Source: Desulfosporosinus sp. UBA5188 (GTDB lineage Bacteria > Bacillota > Desulfitobacteriia > Desulfitobacteriales > Desulfitobacteriaceae). Taken from it: DNA of 20,210 nt. The first letter of the stretch is position 1. Every line of letters begins with the position of its first letter. Under the pieces are notes generated by a model. The model had not been told where the DNA came from, did not search any database, and saw nothing but the letters and a program-made list of their open reading frames with translations. Made by a program: the position numbers and the translations under genes. The stretch is from NCBI GenBank assembly GCA_002413075.1, contig DHWG01000142.1, positions 1-20,210 on the forward strand, read 5' to 3'. Positions 1 to 6,623 of the stretch are shown in pieces.

Positions 1-13
1 AGTACGGGGTACT

Positions 14-37
14 ACTCCCACTTGTAGAAGTGGGAGT
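14..37. repeat. Perfect 10-bp inverted repeat with GTAG loop, possible mobile-element end
   Basis: ACTCCCACTT and AAGTGGGAGT flank a 4-nt loop, and the flanks (AGTACGGGGTACT on the left, CTCACC on the right) lie outside any gene. There is no T-tract on either side, so it is not an obvious terminator. Subterminal hairpins of this look occur at ends of IS200/IS605-type elements in Firmicutes, but no transposase or tnpB is in the window. Calling it an element remnant is inference from memory of such ends. The structure itself is certain. Confidence 0.45.
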
Positions 38-45
38 CTCACCAT

Positions 46-79
46 TAGATAAAAACCGTCCCTCTCGTAAAGGGACGGT
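46..79 (-). terminator. Rho-independent terminator of the M28 peptidase gene
   Basis: On the minus strand ACCGTCCCT pairs perfectly with AGGGACGGT (9 bp, 7-nt loop). TTTTTATCT follows directly. The hairpin lies about 15 nt beyond the stop codon of the peptidase gene, where an intrinsic terminator is expected. Confidence 0.85.
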
Positions 80-93
80 CCATTGAGGATTAT

Positions 94-2403
94 TTAAAAA
101 TTATAACTCTTTCGATACTGGATCTGATAATCCACCGATACATGAGAATCTTTAATTTGTAGCCGCGGTGTCAGATCAGGATACATAGCTTCTATTGTAC
201 ACGTCATGATACCTTGTGTTTTAATCGCTAAACGAATTGTTTTGTTATGAGGAGGCGTTCTCTGTAGTTTGAGTGAATAATTTCCCGAGGGTTGTTTCAC
301 TCCCTTCAGTTCTAATTTTTTCGGGAGTTTGTTCATGGGTAAAAAGTCATCCGTTTGAATTTCAAACGGTTGCTCACTGAACAAATCGAAACTTATTAAA
401 TATGGTTCCAGTCTATAATTTAAATTGAAAGAGATATCGAGGGCTCTCAGAGAGTCTATGTTTTGTTCTGACACAGTTGCATCGACGTTTATTGGGGATG
501 ATTCATTTAGAATGGGTACAAATTGACTCTTTCCTTCTTCTCCATTTAAATCTTTCACTAACTGGTCCGGCAGACGTTCATCAGAAAAAATATGCACCGA
601 TCCATCAGTTTTCCCTGACCATTCTTCTCGAACTGTCACGGTCTGTGGGTAATCTCTAGAATATACTGGCACTAACCCAAGCGCTAATACAAAGAGGCCC
701 ATAACGATCAAAGCAGGTTTTCGAGCATAATACAAAAGTTTTTTATACCTGTGACTATTTGTGATTGCGACGTGGAAAGCAGCTAAGAAAAAAGGGATCA
801 AAAGCAAACTATAAATTCCTAAAAAAATGATGGAATATTTGTGGATCGCCTCGTAGAAACTCACCCATTGCTGAGAATTTAAGAGTTCAAAATGCATCGT
901 ATCAATAAAATAGGGGCCCATCAAGACCAGGATAATACTGGGTAGGAATAACTGTAAATCCATGCACAGAAGCCAAAATACAAATGGGAATGCCAGGTCA
1001 ATTCGAATGAGTGCCAAGACGACACTAACTCCAAATAGTAGCAAGACTCCAGTCAGCCAATATAGGTGTGGATCTCTGGCTAAGGGGACTTTATGAAACC
1101 AACTCGCTAAGAAAATAAAAACGCCTAACGCTATACCAATTCGTGCCACGACAAAAAGCAAAGGATAAGCGCTATACAAGATCTGAACGTGTTTAAGCCA
1201 ATTCCAGAGATTTTCCCCCAACCCACTCAGCCCAACGACCAACATGCTCAGTAGACACGTCACCACTAGAATCCATAATATTTTTTTCCAGTTTAGGATC
1301 TGCTTATCCAGGCTTTTACGACTATGCTTCAGCAAGATCAAGCCAGTCACTACGAAGGCTAAAAAGGTAAAGCAACGAAGGACATTACTCGTGACTATAA
1401 AAACATAATTTCCTAACTGAAACGGTAAATACAACACATCCCATTCATTGGGTCCCTGCTTTTCCAGCTTGATAGAGGTAAGTAATTGATGAGTAAAGTC
1501 GCCAACCGTCTGCATTTCTTCTAGAGAAACACGTTCCGTAAGGTCTTCTGGACGATGATAATAGCCTGCAGGACGCCCGGATATTCCCAGTCCAAGAGCT
1601 GGAATGCCTTGATCTAAGAAAGAGCTAAAATCACTTGAACCTCCTTGAGAACTTTCACGGGTCATCATGATTTCATCTCGACTGAGATGAAATGGAATAG
1701 CACTATCGCGTGCCAACGCTACAACTTGTTTAATTAACTCAGGAGGCGCCGATTTTTTACCTGCGACATCTATTTGCAACGGGGTTCCAATCATGTCAAC
1801 ATTAAGCATCCAGCGTACGGCAGATAAATCGGCTTGTTCGGCATAGAATTGAGAACCGACCAACCCACTTTCTTCCGCTCCAAAGAAAATTAGTTGAATG
1901 GTTTCTTGATGAGTTTCTTTACTCAGAACTCGAGACAGCTCTAGCAAAGTCCCTACCCCTGATGCATTATCAATGGCCCCAGGAGCATTGATCGTGGCAG
2001 AATCGTAATGAGCACCCCCAATAATTGTATCTGGAAGTGTTCCCGGTAACTCAGCAATAATGTTTTGGCTATTGATCAGCTCTACCGTCTGTTCTGGTTG
2101 TAAAACGGAGGCCTCTCTTATCACTACTTTACTAAAAGGCTGTTCACGTACCTTCCAGCCGTTTTGCTTTAAGACATAACTAATATACTGTGCTGCCGCT
2201 AACTCCGACTTACTTCCAGTCGGTCGAGGTCCAATTTTTTGGGCAAGATACTTTACATGATCATAAGCTCTCGTCGCTGAAAATCCCGATGAAGAAACAT
2301 GAGGGAGTGGCGCCTTATTACTCTTCGCATAAACAAGCCAGGTCAATGCAAACAAACTTAAAACAGTGATTAATACTATAAAACTAGTTTTAGACAACTT
2401 CAT
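94..2403 (-). CDS. Membrane-anchored M28-family metallopeptidase with multi-spanning C-terminal half
   Basis: A probable zinc aminopeptidase of the M28 family, acting outside the cytoplasmic membrane. An N-terminal hydrophobic signal/anchor (about residues 4-26) precedes the peptidase domain (about 45-310). All expected metal and catalytic residues can be placed: GGAHYD (H132, D134), AIDNASG (D145), FGAEES (E177/E178), NVDMIG (D203) and YYHRPED (H283). About seven hydrophobic segments follow (roughly 336-358, 376-394, 408-435, 448-468, 473-498, 523-548, 563-581), then a soluble tail of about 190 residues. This layout resembles eukaryotic ERMP1/Fxna-type M28 proteins rather than typical secreted bacterial M28 enzymes. 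The ATG at 2403 is chosen because GAAAGGG sits 9-10 nt upstream; an in-frame ATG 7 codons earlier has no ribosome site. It is divergent from the PLD lipoprotein. Substrate unknown. Confidence 0.88.
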   Translation of the reverse strand: MKLSKTSFIVLITVLSLFALTWLVYAKSNKAPLPHVSSSGFSATRAYDHVKYLAQKIGPRPTGSKSELAAAQYISYVLKQNGWKVREQPFSKVVIREASVLQPEQTVELINSQNIIAELPGTLPDTIIGGAHYDSATINAPGAIDNASGVGTLLELSRVLSKETHQETIQLIFFGAEESGLVGSQFYAEQADLSAVRWMLNVDMIGTPLQIDVAGKKSAPPELIKQVVALARDSAIPFHLSRDEIMMTRESSQGGSSDFSSFLDQGIPALGLGISGRPAGYYHRPEDLTERVSLEEMQTVGDFTHQLLTSIKLEKQGPNEWDVLYLPFQLGNYVFIVTSNVLRCFTFLAFVVTGLILLKHSRKSLDKQILNWKKILWILVVTCLLSMLVVGLSGLGENLWNWLKHVQILYSAYPLLFVVARIGIALGVFIFLASWFHKVPLARDPHLYWLTGVLLLFGVSVVLALIRIDLAFPFVFWLLCMDLQLFLPSIILVLMGPYFIDTMHFELLNSQQWVSFYEAIHKYSIIFLGIYSLLLIPFFLAAFHVAITNSHRYKKLLYYARKPALIVMGLFVLALGLVPVYSRDYPQTVTVREEWSGKTDGSVHIFSDERLPDQLVKDLNGEEGKSQFVPILNESSPINVDATVSEQNIDSLRALDISFNLNYRLEPYLISFDLFSEQPFEIQTDDFLPMNKLPKKLELKGVKQPSGNYSLKLQRTPPHNKTIRLAIKTQGIMTCTIEAMYPDLTPRLQIKDSHVSVDYQIQYRKSYNF

Positions 2404-2481
2404 ATATTTTTGCCCTTTCAGCATATTAACTTACTTTCAAAAATTTATGAATAATTTAGAAGAATTATGCCTTTCAAAACT

Positions 2482-2510
2482 TTTAACCTCTTAGACATTT
2501 ATGGTATGAT
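2482..2510 (+). promoter_or_regulatory. Sigma-A promoter of the PLD lipoprotein gene
   Basis: TTTAAC (2482-2487), a 17-bp spacer and TATGAT (2505-2510) with an extended -10 TGG just upstream. Predicted transcription start near 2517, leaving a leader of about 30 nt to the ATG at 2548. Confidence 0.6.
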
Positions 2511-2547
2511 ATAGACAATATTCTTGACCTTGGGAGAAGTATGTACG

Positions 2548-3564
2548 ATGTCAAAACCTAGATTCATCTTTCCGATCCTCTTTCTATTGTTATTCAGTCT
2601 GGTGTTGTTAAGTGGGTGTTCACTTAAACTTCCTAAACTTTTCCCTAAACCAATCCCGGTTTCGGATCTGCCCGCTGAAGCACTTTTTGTTGATAGAGAG
2701 GCAATCTATCAACGAACAATTACTCTCATTGAGTCTTCAAAAACATCTATATACGTTGAGCAAGCTGCGTTTGATGACCCTCGCCTTGTTCAACTTATCG
2801 TTGCAAAATCTCATGCAGGGATTGATGTTCGCATACTCTTAGACCAATGGCAAAAAATCAACCGAGCAACACTCAATCAATTAAAGAGTCAAAATATATC
2901 AATTCAATATTATCCTGCGCAAAAAGGGCAATATAACCATACCAAATTTTTACTGGTTGACCAAAGTATTGCCATGATCTATGGACCGACCTGGACTGTT
3001 GAGGGTCTGCTAGCCCACGATCTTGCCGTAGAATTATCTGGAAAATCCGCTTGGAAAGCCGCAAATTTATTCTCAAAGGATTGGGAATTCACAACGACTT
3101 TCCCCTTGACTATACCTAAGGACTCGCCACTACCTGATGACAAAATTGTATTAGCCACCAACGCCAATGTTAAACAACAGCTTACCGACCAGATATCAGC
3201 GAGTACAAAATCGATCTGGATAGAGATCCCAGAAATAACTGATCTAGATTTAATTCAGGCACTGAATGATGCTGCCGAAAAAGGGCGTGAGGTTCATCTG
3301 ATCTTAGATCAAGCAGAGAAGAGTAATACCCCCAAAGATAAATTTCCGTCCAAAAACATTACCATCCGACATTACCCAAGTAAACCCCCGCTGGGAATGC
3401 ATATAGCGATTTTTGATAATTCATCGTTTCTGTTCAGCAGTTCGACTTGGACGCGCTATTCATTTGTCGCCAACCATGAATTTTCCATTACGGTTCCCTC
3501 TCCTTTAGCCTCCGCTAAATTAGGCGATTTGTTTAAGCAAGATTGGGAAAAAAGTACTAAGTGA
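2548..3564 (+). CDS. Phospholipase D-like lipoprotein
   Basis: A 338-residue PLD-superfamily protein anchored as a lipoprotein. It begins with a type II signal peptide: basic N-terminus, a long Leu/Phe stretch and the lipobox LLSGC with the lipidated Cys at residue 24. Two PLD-type half domains follow. The first carries a canonical HxKxxxxD motif (HTKFLLVD, followed by the serine/threonine-rich GPTWT). The equivalent place in the second reads GMHIAIFD, followed by FSSSTWT, so its HKD motif is degenerate: the lysine position is lost and the histidine is displaced. PLD enzymes normally use two HKD motifs in one active site, so activity is uncertain unless it dimerises through the first half. 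The ATG at 2548 is preceded by GGGAGAAG at 8 nt; a TTG at 2524 lies too close to the predicted transcript start. Divergent to the M28 peptidase. Confidence 0.85.
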   Translation: MSKPRFIFPILFLLLFSLVLLSGCSLKLPKLFPKPIPVSDLPAEALFVDREAIYQRTITLIESSKTSIYVEQAAFDDPRLVQLIVAKSHAGIDVRILLDQWQKINRATLNQLKSQNISIQYYPAQKGQYNHTKFLLVDQSIAMIYGPTWTVEGLLAHDLAVELSGKSAWKAANLFSKDWEFTTTFPLTIPKDSPLPDDKIVLATNANVKQQLTDQISASTKSIWIEIPEITDLDLIQALNDAAEKGREVHLILDQAEKSNTPKDKFPSKNITIRHYPSKPPLGMHIAIFDNSSFLFSSSTWTRYSFVANHEFSITVPSPLASAKLGDLFKQDWEKSTK

Positions 3565-3608
3565 ACTCGTTCAGTTAAGGCTGAACATGGAATGCCTGAT
3601 TAACAAAC

Positions 3609-3656
3609 TAAATAGACGTAAGGAACAAACTTAAGTTTGTTCCTTACGTCTATTTA
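3609..3656. terminator. 48-bp perfect palindrome, probable bidirectional terminator
   Basis: Every one of the 24 base pairs matches: the half TAAATAGACGTAAGGAACAA plus ACTT is followed at once by its exact complement. It sits between the convergent PLD lipoprotein and histidine phosphatase genes. The outer ends are A/T rich (TATTTATAT on plus, TATTTAG on minus), which fits a weak T-tail in both directions. It is longer and more perfect than usual for a terminator. Confidence 0.65.
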
Positions 3657-3702
3657 TATGAGTCATCATAGGGTTGACCCTCTTCTTAAATTTGCGCTTA
3701 CA

Positions 3703-4329
3703 CTAATTTAAGTCTAATTCATCTAAGTGCTTGCAATCCCCAACAACCCTTGGGATCCACCGGTCTCCAACGACCTCGAAAATATTCAAGGCAGTATTAT
3801 GCTGCCACGGTGATTTCGCCCACTCATGAACCTCGAACCCTAGCGCTTTCGTTACGAGCATCTTTAAGGTTAACCCATGGGTTACAATACAAACGGTCTC
3901 TTCCGAGTGGCAGTCAACAACTTTTTTCAAAAATTCCCAAGCCCGTTCCATGACTAATCCCATATTCTCACCACCAGGTGCGGAGACAAGATGTGGTTCA
4001 GTGTCCCAAATTTTAAAGACCTCTGGATTGGCTTCTCGTATTTCTTGCCAGATACGCCCTTCCCACTCGCCAAAGGCAAACTCGCGCAGTGCAGGATTTG
4101 TGTGGATTGTTTCAATCCCCAGTTCACAACCAATCTCTTCCGCAGTCGCGATTGCTCGCAGTGAATCACTGGAATATATATAATTAATACCCTCGTCCCT
4201 TAGTCTAACAGCTAAGGAACGGGCCTGAAGTATTCCCTTTTCTGTCAGTGGAGAATCCAAACTTCCTTGAACTCGCCCTTCGAGATTCCATTTGGTCTGA
4301 CCATGACGCGTTAAGACGATTCGTGTCAT
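3703..4329 (-). CDS. Histidine phosphatase family protein (phosphoglycerate mutase-like)
   Basis: A 208-residue member of the histidine phosphatase clan. The phosphohistidine motif TRHGQTKWN is at residues 7-15 (H9 nucleophile, R8), a second phosphate-binding Arg is in SDSLRAIATA (R58), the likely acid is E83 in REFAFGEWEG, and the second His is in VTHGLTLKML (H151). Family members include cofactor-dependent phosphoglycerate mutase, GpmB-like phosphatases and alpha-ribazole phosphatase (CobC). The sequence alone does not separate these. The window also has cobO, but about 13 kb away, so context does not decide it. The length is too short for a classical dPGM (about 250). The start ATG has AAGGGG 7 nt upstream. 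It lies just downstream of the candidate RNA terminator at 4352-4375. Confidence 0.85.
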   Translation of the reverse strand: MTRIVLTRHGQTKWNLEGRVQGSLDSPLTEKGILQARSLAVRLRDEGINYIYSSDSLRAIATAEEIGCELGIETIHTNPALREFAFGEWEGRIWQEIREANPEVFKIWDTEPHLVSAPGGENMGLVMERAWEFLKKVVDCHSEETVCIVTHGLTLKMLVTKALGFEVHEWAKSPWQHNTALNIFEVVGDRWIPRVVGDCKHLDELDLN

Positions 4330-4351
4330 TACTACACCCCTTAAAATGATA

Positions 4352-4375
4352 AGGGTAGGGAATATTCCCTACCCT
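4352..4375 (-). terminator. 24-bp perfect palindrome, terminator of the candidate small RNA
   Basis: AGGGTAGGGAAT is followed immediately by its exact complement ATTCCCTACCCT. On the minus strand TATCATTTTAAG follows, giving a short T-rich tail. It separates the candidate RNA gene from the histidine phosphatase ribosome site. Confidence 0.65.
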
Positions 4376-4575
4376 CCCCCAACGTGCCGTAAGATTTCAG
4401 GTTTCTGACCCCGCTCTCGCAGGTGGGCGCCTAGTTCAAACTTTCCAACTTCCCTAAGAAAGGGCCTGTTGTACTAACTTAACATTCAGTTCCCGTGTCA
4501 CTAAATAGGATCAAAACCATGATAATCTATACGCACAAGTCAGGATATGTTTTCAGTATATCACTACACGGCAAA
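4376..4575 (-). ncRNA. ssrS: Candidate structured small RNA, possibly 6S RNA
   Basis: This roughly 200-nt non-coding stretch is GC-richer in parts than the flanking intergenic DNA and ends in a strong intrinsic terminator. On the minus strand its ends can pair (TGCCGT at 4573-4568 with ACGGCA at 4390-4385). Further in, CTGAC can pair with GTCAG, and a terminal hairpin forms from CAAC-AGG-CCCT-TTCTT-AGGG-AA-GTTG. The 3' part reads GGCGCCCACCTGCGAGAGCG then GGGTCAGAAACC, which resembles the conserved 3' half of 6S RNA as I remember it. The rod-like layout and length (160-200 nt is usual) also fit. I cannot run a covariance model, and the 5' half pairs less convincingly. No good promoter was found. 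Other structured RNAs or an old mobile-element relic remain possible. Confidence 0.42.
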
Positions 4576-4600
4576 AAAATCTCTACATAATGCTTGGAAA

Positions 4601-5113
4601 TTATCGCTTACGCATTTTGTCCTCAACTTCCGCTAAACGATCTTGAAGTAAGGCGATGGCCATTTCTTGATTCCGTACACGCCGACGAAGATGATCCACT
4701 AGCTGCGTTAGCTCTGTGACATCTACATTGATTGCTTCCAGAATTCTCGTAGGTTGAGGTTTTTCCTCCTTGCTCGAATCCTCTAGCATCCGTGTCTCAT
4801 TCAATACGACTTCCGCAGAGCTTTCTTCGCTTTCCTGAACAGGCAAAAGATATCGAAATCGTGCATATCTAGAGTTGCGTCCCGGATGTACTTCAATCGC
4901 TCCGTCCTCTGCCAAAGCCTGAATGGCACGTTTCAAGGTAACACTAGCGGCCCCTGTTTCCCGTTGAATATCTGAATATGCTAATTCGAAGTCCTCACCA
5001 CGATACATAGAAGAAATCTTTTCAAAGAATTGAACAAATTTTCGATGAGTTTTTTCCTTTAATCTCAATCTCAGTCCATCCTTCCATCCTAAATTTGAAT
5101 TTAATAGAAACAT
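4601..5113 (-). CDS. Winged-helix DNA-binding protein with C-terminal coiled coil
   Basis: A small putative regulator of up to 170 residues. Residues about 22-90 look like a GntR/replication-initiator type winged helix: FELAYSDIQRETGAASVTLK as the helix-turn-helix, then AIQALAEDGAIEVHPGRNSRYARFRY as the wing. A charged acidic linker (about 92-122) follows. The C-terminus, about 128-170 (ELTQLVDHLRRRVRNQEMAI onward), is a predicted coiled coil likely to mediate oligomerisation. It matches no named family I recognise; such proteins occur in Clostridia. The start is unsettled: the ATG at 5113 has no ribosome site and lies about 8 nt from an extended -10, so it would be nearly leaderless. A TTG at codon 16 (5068) or CTG at codon 14 has AAGGATGG upstream. 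The winged helix is intact with either. It is a lone gene between panB and the candidate RNA. Confidence 0.65.
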   Translation of the reverse strand: MFLLNSNLGWKDGLRLRLKEKTHRKFVQFFEKISSMYRGEDFELAYSDIQRETGAASVTLKRAIQALAEDGAIEVHPGRNSRYARFRYLLPVQESEESSAEVVLNETRMLEDSSKEEKPQPTRILEAINVDVTELTQLVDHLRRRVRNQEMAIALLQDRLAEVEDKMRKR

Positions 5114-5121
5114 TAATTTAT

Positions 5122-5130
5122 ATTATATCA
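5122..5130 (-). promoter_or_regulatory. Extended -10 promoter element of the winged-helix gene
   Basis: The minus strand carries TGATATAAT, an extended -10 match, with no convincing -35 at the right distance. Initiation would fall around 5115, next to the ATG at 5113. Confidence 0.4.
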
Positions 5131-5141
5131 ACTTAAAATAG

Positions 5142-5176
5142 AAAAGCTATATTAAAATAGTTTTAACATAGCTTTT
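5142..5176 (-). terminator. Probable terminator of panB
   Basis: AAAAGCTAT plus ATTAAAA on the left pair with TTTTAAC plus ATAGCTTTT on the right (16 pairs with one mismatch, loop TAG). On the minus strand the hairpin begins 24 nt past the panB stop and ends in TTTTCTATTTT. The stem is A/T rich, so it may be weak. Confidence 0.5.
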
Positions 5177-5200
5177 AAGAATCTAATTTAGAGGTTTAAT

Positions 5201-6034
5201 TTATTTATTTCCATAGAGTTTTTGAATAACCCCGTCAGATAAGGAAAAAGTATGTTCCTCAGCTGGGAATTGACTTGTTTTAACTTCTTCATGAAATTTC
5301 TGTATCGCTTTAACCGCATCCTGCCCTAGTGATGCATATTGTTTGACGAATTTAGGTTTAAATCGGTCAAATAGTCCTAATATATCGTGAAATACAAGAA
5401 CTTGTCCATCACAATCAATTCCCGCTCCAATTCCAATCGTAGGTATTGTCAGTCCATTAGAAATTTGTGCTGCAACTTGTCTTGGTATTGCCTCAAGTAC
5501 TAATAAAAATGCGCCCGCTTTTTCTAAAGCCTGACCATCTTTAACTAACTGCTTGGCACTGTTTAGGTCTCGTCCCTGAACTTTAAACCCGCCGAGTTGG
5601 TTGGCTGTCTGGGGGGTGAGTCCAATATGCCCAACTACGGGAATTCCCGCTCGTGTGAGGTCTTGGACGATCGAAGCAACATTTATACCGCCTTCAAGTT
5701 TTACGGCATCTGCCCCCCCTTCTTTAATCAGTCGTCCAGCATTCATGATAGCAAGTTCTAAGGTCGCATAACTCATGAACGGCATATCAACCACCACGAA
5801 TGTCTCAGCCGCTCCCCTCCTGACCGCTTTGGTATGATGGAGCATTTCTTCCATCGTTACTGGAACCGTTGAATCGTATCCTAGAACCACCATGCCCACA
5901 GAATCGCCGACAAGGATCGTATCAACACCAGCCTCTTCTACCCACTGTGCAGAAGGATAATCATAGGCTGTTAACATGCTAATTTTCTCACCGTCTTGTT
6001 TCATTCTTATAAAATCAGGAATCGTCTTTTTCAT
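5201..6034 (-). CDS. panB: 3-methyl-2-oxobutanoate hydroxymethyltransferase
   Basis: Ketopantoate hydroxymethyltransferase, the first committed step of pantothenate and coenzyme A synthesis. It transfers the one-carbon unit of 5,10-methylene-tetrahydrofolate to 3-methyl-2-oxobutanoate in the cytoplasm. The 277-residue protein has the usual family length and shows MLTAYDYPSA, the metal-binding LVGDSVGMVVLGYDSTVPVT, the substrate loop GGADAVKLEGG, VVGHIGLTPQ, the catalytic Glu region LVLEAIPRQVA, and IPTIGIGAGIDCDGQVLVFH. The ATG at 6034 is preceded by GGGAGGAG at 7 nt; a start 13 codons further upstream lacks this. panC and panD, often next to panB, are not adjacent here, so it is an orphan locus in this window. 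It is divergent from the TIGR04086-like gene. Confidence 0.96.
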   Translation of the reverse strand: MKKTIPDFIRMKQDGEKISMLTAYDYPSAQWVEEAGVDTILVGDSVGMVVLGYDSTVPVTMEEMLHHTKAVRRGAAETFVVVDMPFMSYATLELAIMNAGRLIKEGGADAVKLEGGINVASIVQDLTRAGIPVVGHIGLTPQTANQLGGFKVQGRDLNSAKQLVKDGQALEKAGAFLLVLEAIPRQVAAQISNGLTIPTIGIGAGIDCDGQVLVFHDILGLFDRFKPKFVKQYASLGQDAVKAIQKFHEEVKTSQFPAEEHTFSLSDGVIQKLYGNK

Positions 6035-6139
6035 TTTATTTCTCCTCCCATATAATAAGACTCTGTAACACAATGGCGTTAACTTGTCATACTTTACTAA
6101 TTTAAGGCATAGGTAGTAATCAACAAAGGAGGGATAACC

Positions 6140-6511
6140 ATGTCGAGATCCTTTCAGTTTAGATTAATTCTAAAAGGCATTATCTTGGCATCTATTTTGG
6201 CAATGTTAATGTCACTGGTCTTCGGTGTCCTACTTACCTACACCTCGGTCCCTGAGTCTGAACTGGCGATCAACATCATCTTTGGAATAAGTATCTTCAT
6301 CGCCGCCTTAATCACTGCTTACCGAGCTGGCACAAGGGGGTTGTACTATGGATTAGCTGTCGGTCTTGGGTTTATTGTTGTGATATTAATCCTTTCATCA
6401 ATCTTCGGGGCTAATACACCATCTTGGCTAAAAATGGGAGAGAAAACAATTCTGGCACTTGTTTCAGGGGGTATTGGCGGAATCATAGGAGTCCTTTTCC
6501 CTCAATCCTAA
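6140..6511 (+). CDS. Small four-helix membrane protein, TIGR04086 (YrzE-like) family
   Basis: A 123-residue, almost wholly hydrophobic protein with four predicted membrane helices at about 10-32, 43-60, 67-87 and 103-121. The pattern, with glycine-rich helices, a YRAGTRGLYYG turn after helix 2 and a final SGGIGGIIGVLFP, matches the small Firmicute family TIGR04086 (YrzE in Bacillus). Its function is unknown. The start is clear, with AAAGGAGGG 6 nt before the ATG. It stands alone on the plus strand between divergent panB and convergent lgt and ends at a shared terminator. Confidence 0.7.
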   Translation: MSRSFQFRLILKGIILASILAMLMSLVFGVLLTYTSVPESELAINIIFGISIFIAALITAYRAGTRGLYYGLAVGLGFIVVILILSSIFGANTPSWLKMGEKTILALVSGGIGGIIGVLFPQS

Positions 6512-6534
6512 GCAGAAGGGAAACAAGAACCTTG

Positions 6535-6574
6535 AAAAAAGAGAGTAATCTAATACAAGATTACTCTCTTTTTT
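6535..6574. terminator. Bidirectional intrinsic terminator
   Basis: A 17-bp perfect stem (AAAAAAGAGAGTAATCT and its complement) has a 6-nt loop AATACA. The stem ends in six A on one side and six T on the other, so it works as hairpin plus T-tract for both the plus-strand membrane protein and the minus-strand lgt. Confidence 0.88.
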
Positions 6575-6623
6575 CTCATTATCCTAATTTTCTATTTTTT
6601 TCATGTTGGGACTGAAGTGACAA

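Noticed and set aside
4352..4575. Group II intron or IS remnant as the explanation of the GC-rich intergenic stretch
   Set aside because: No reverse transcriptase, transposase fragment or recognisable domain V was found; a small RNA with its own terminator explains the hairpins better, though not conclusively.
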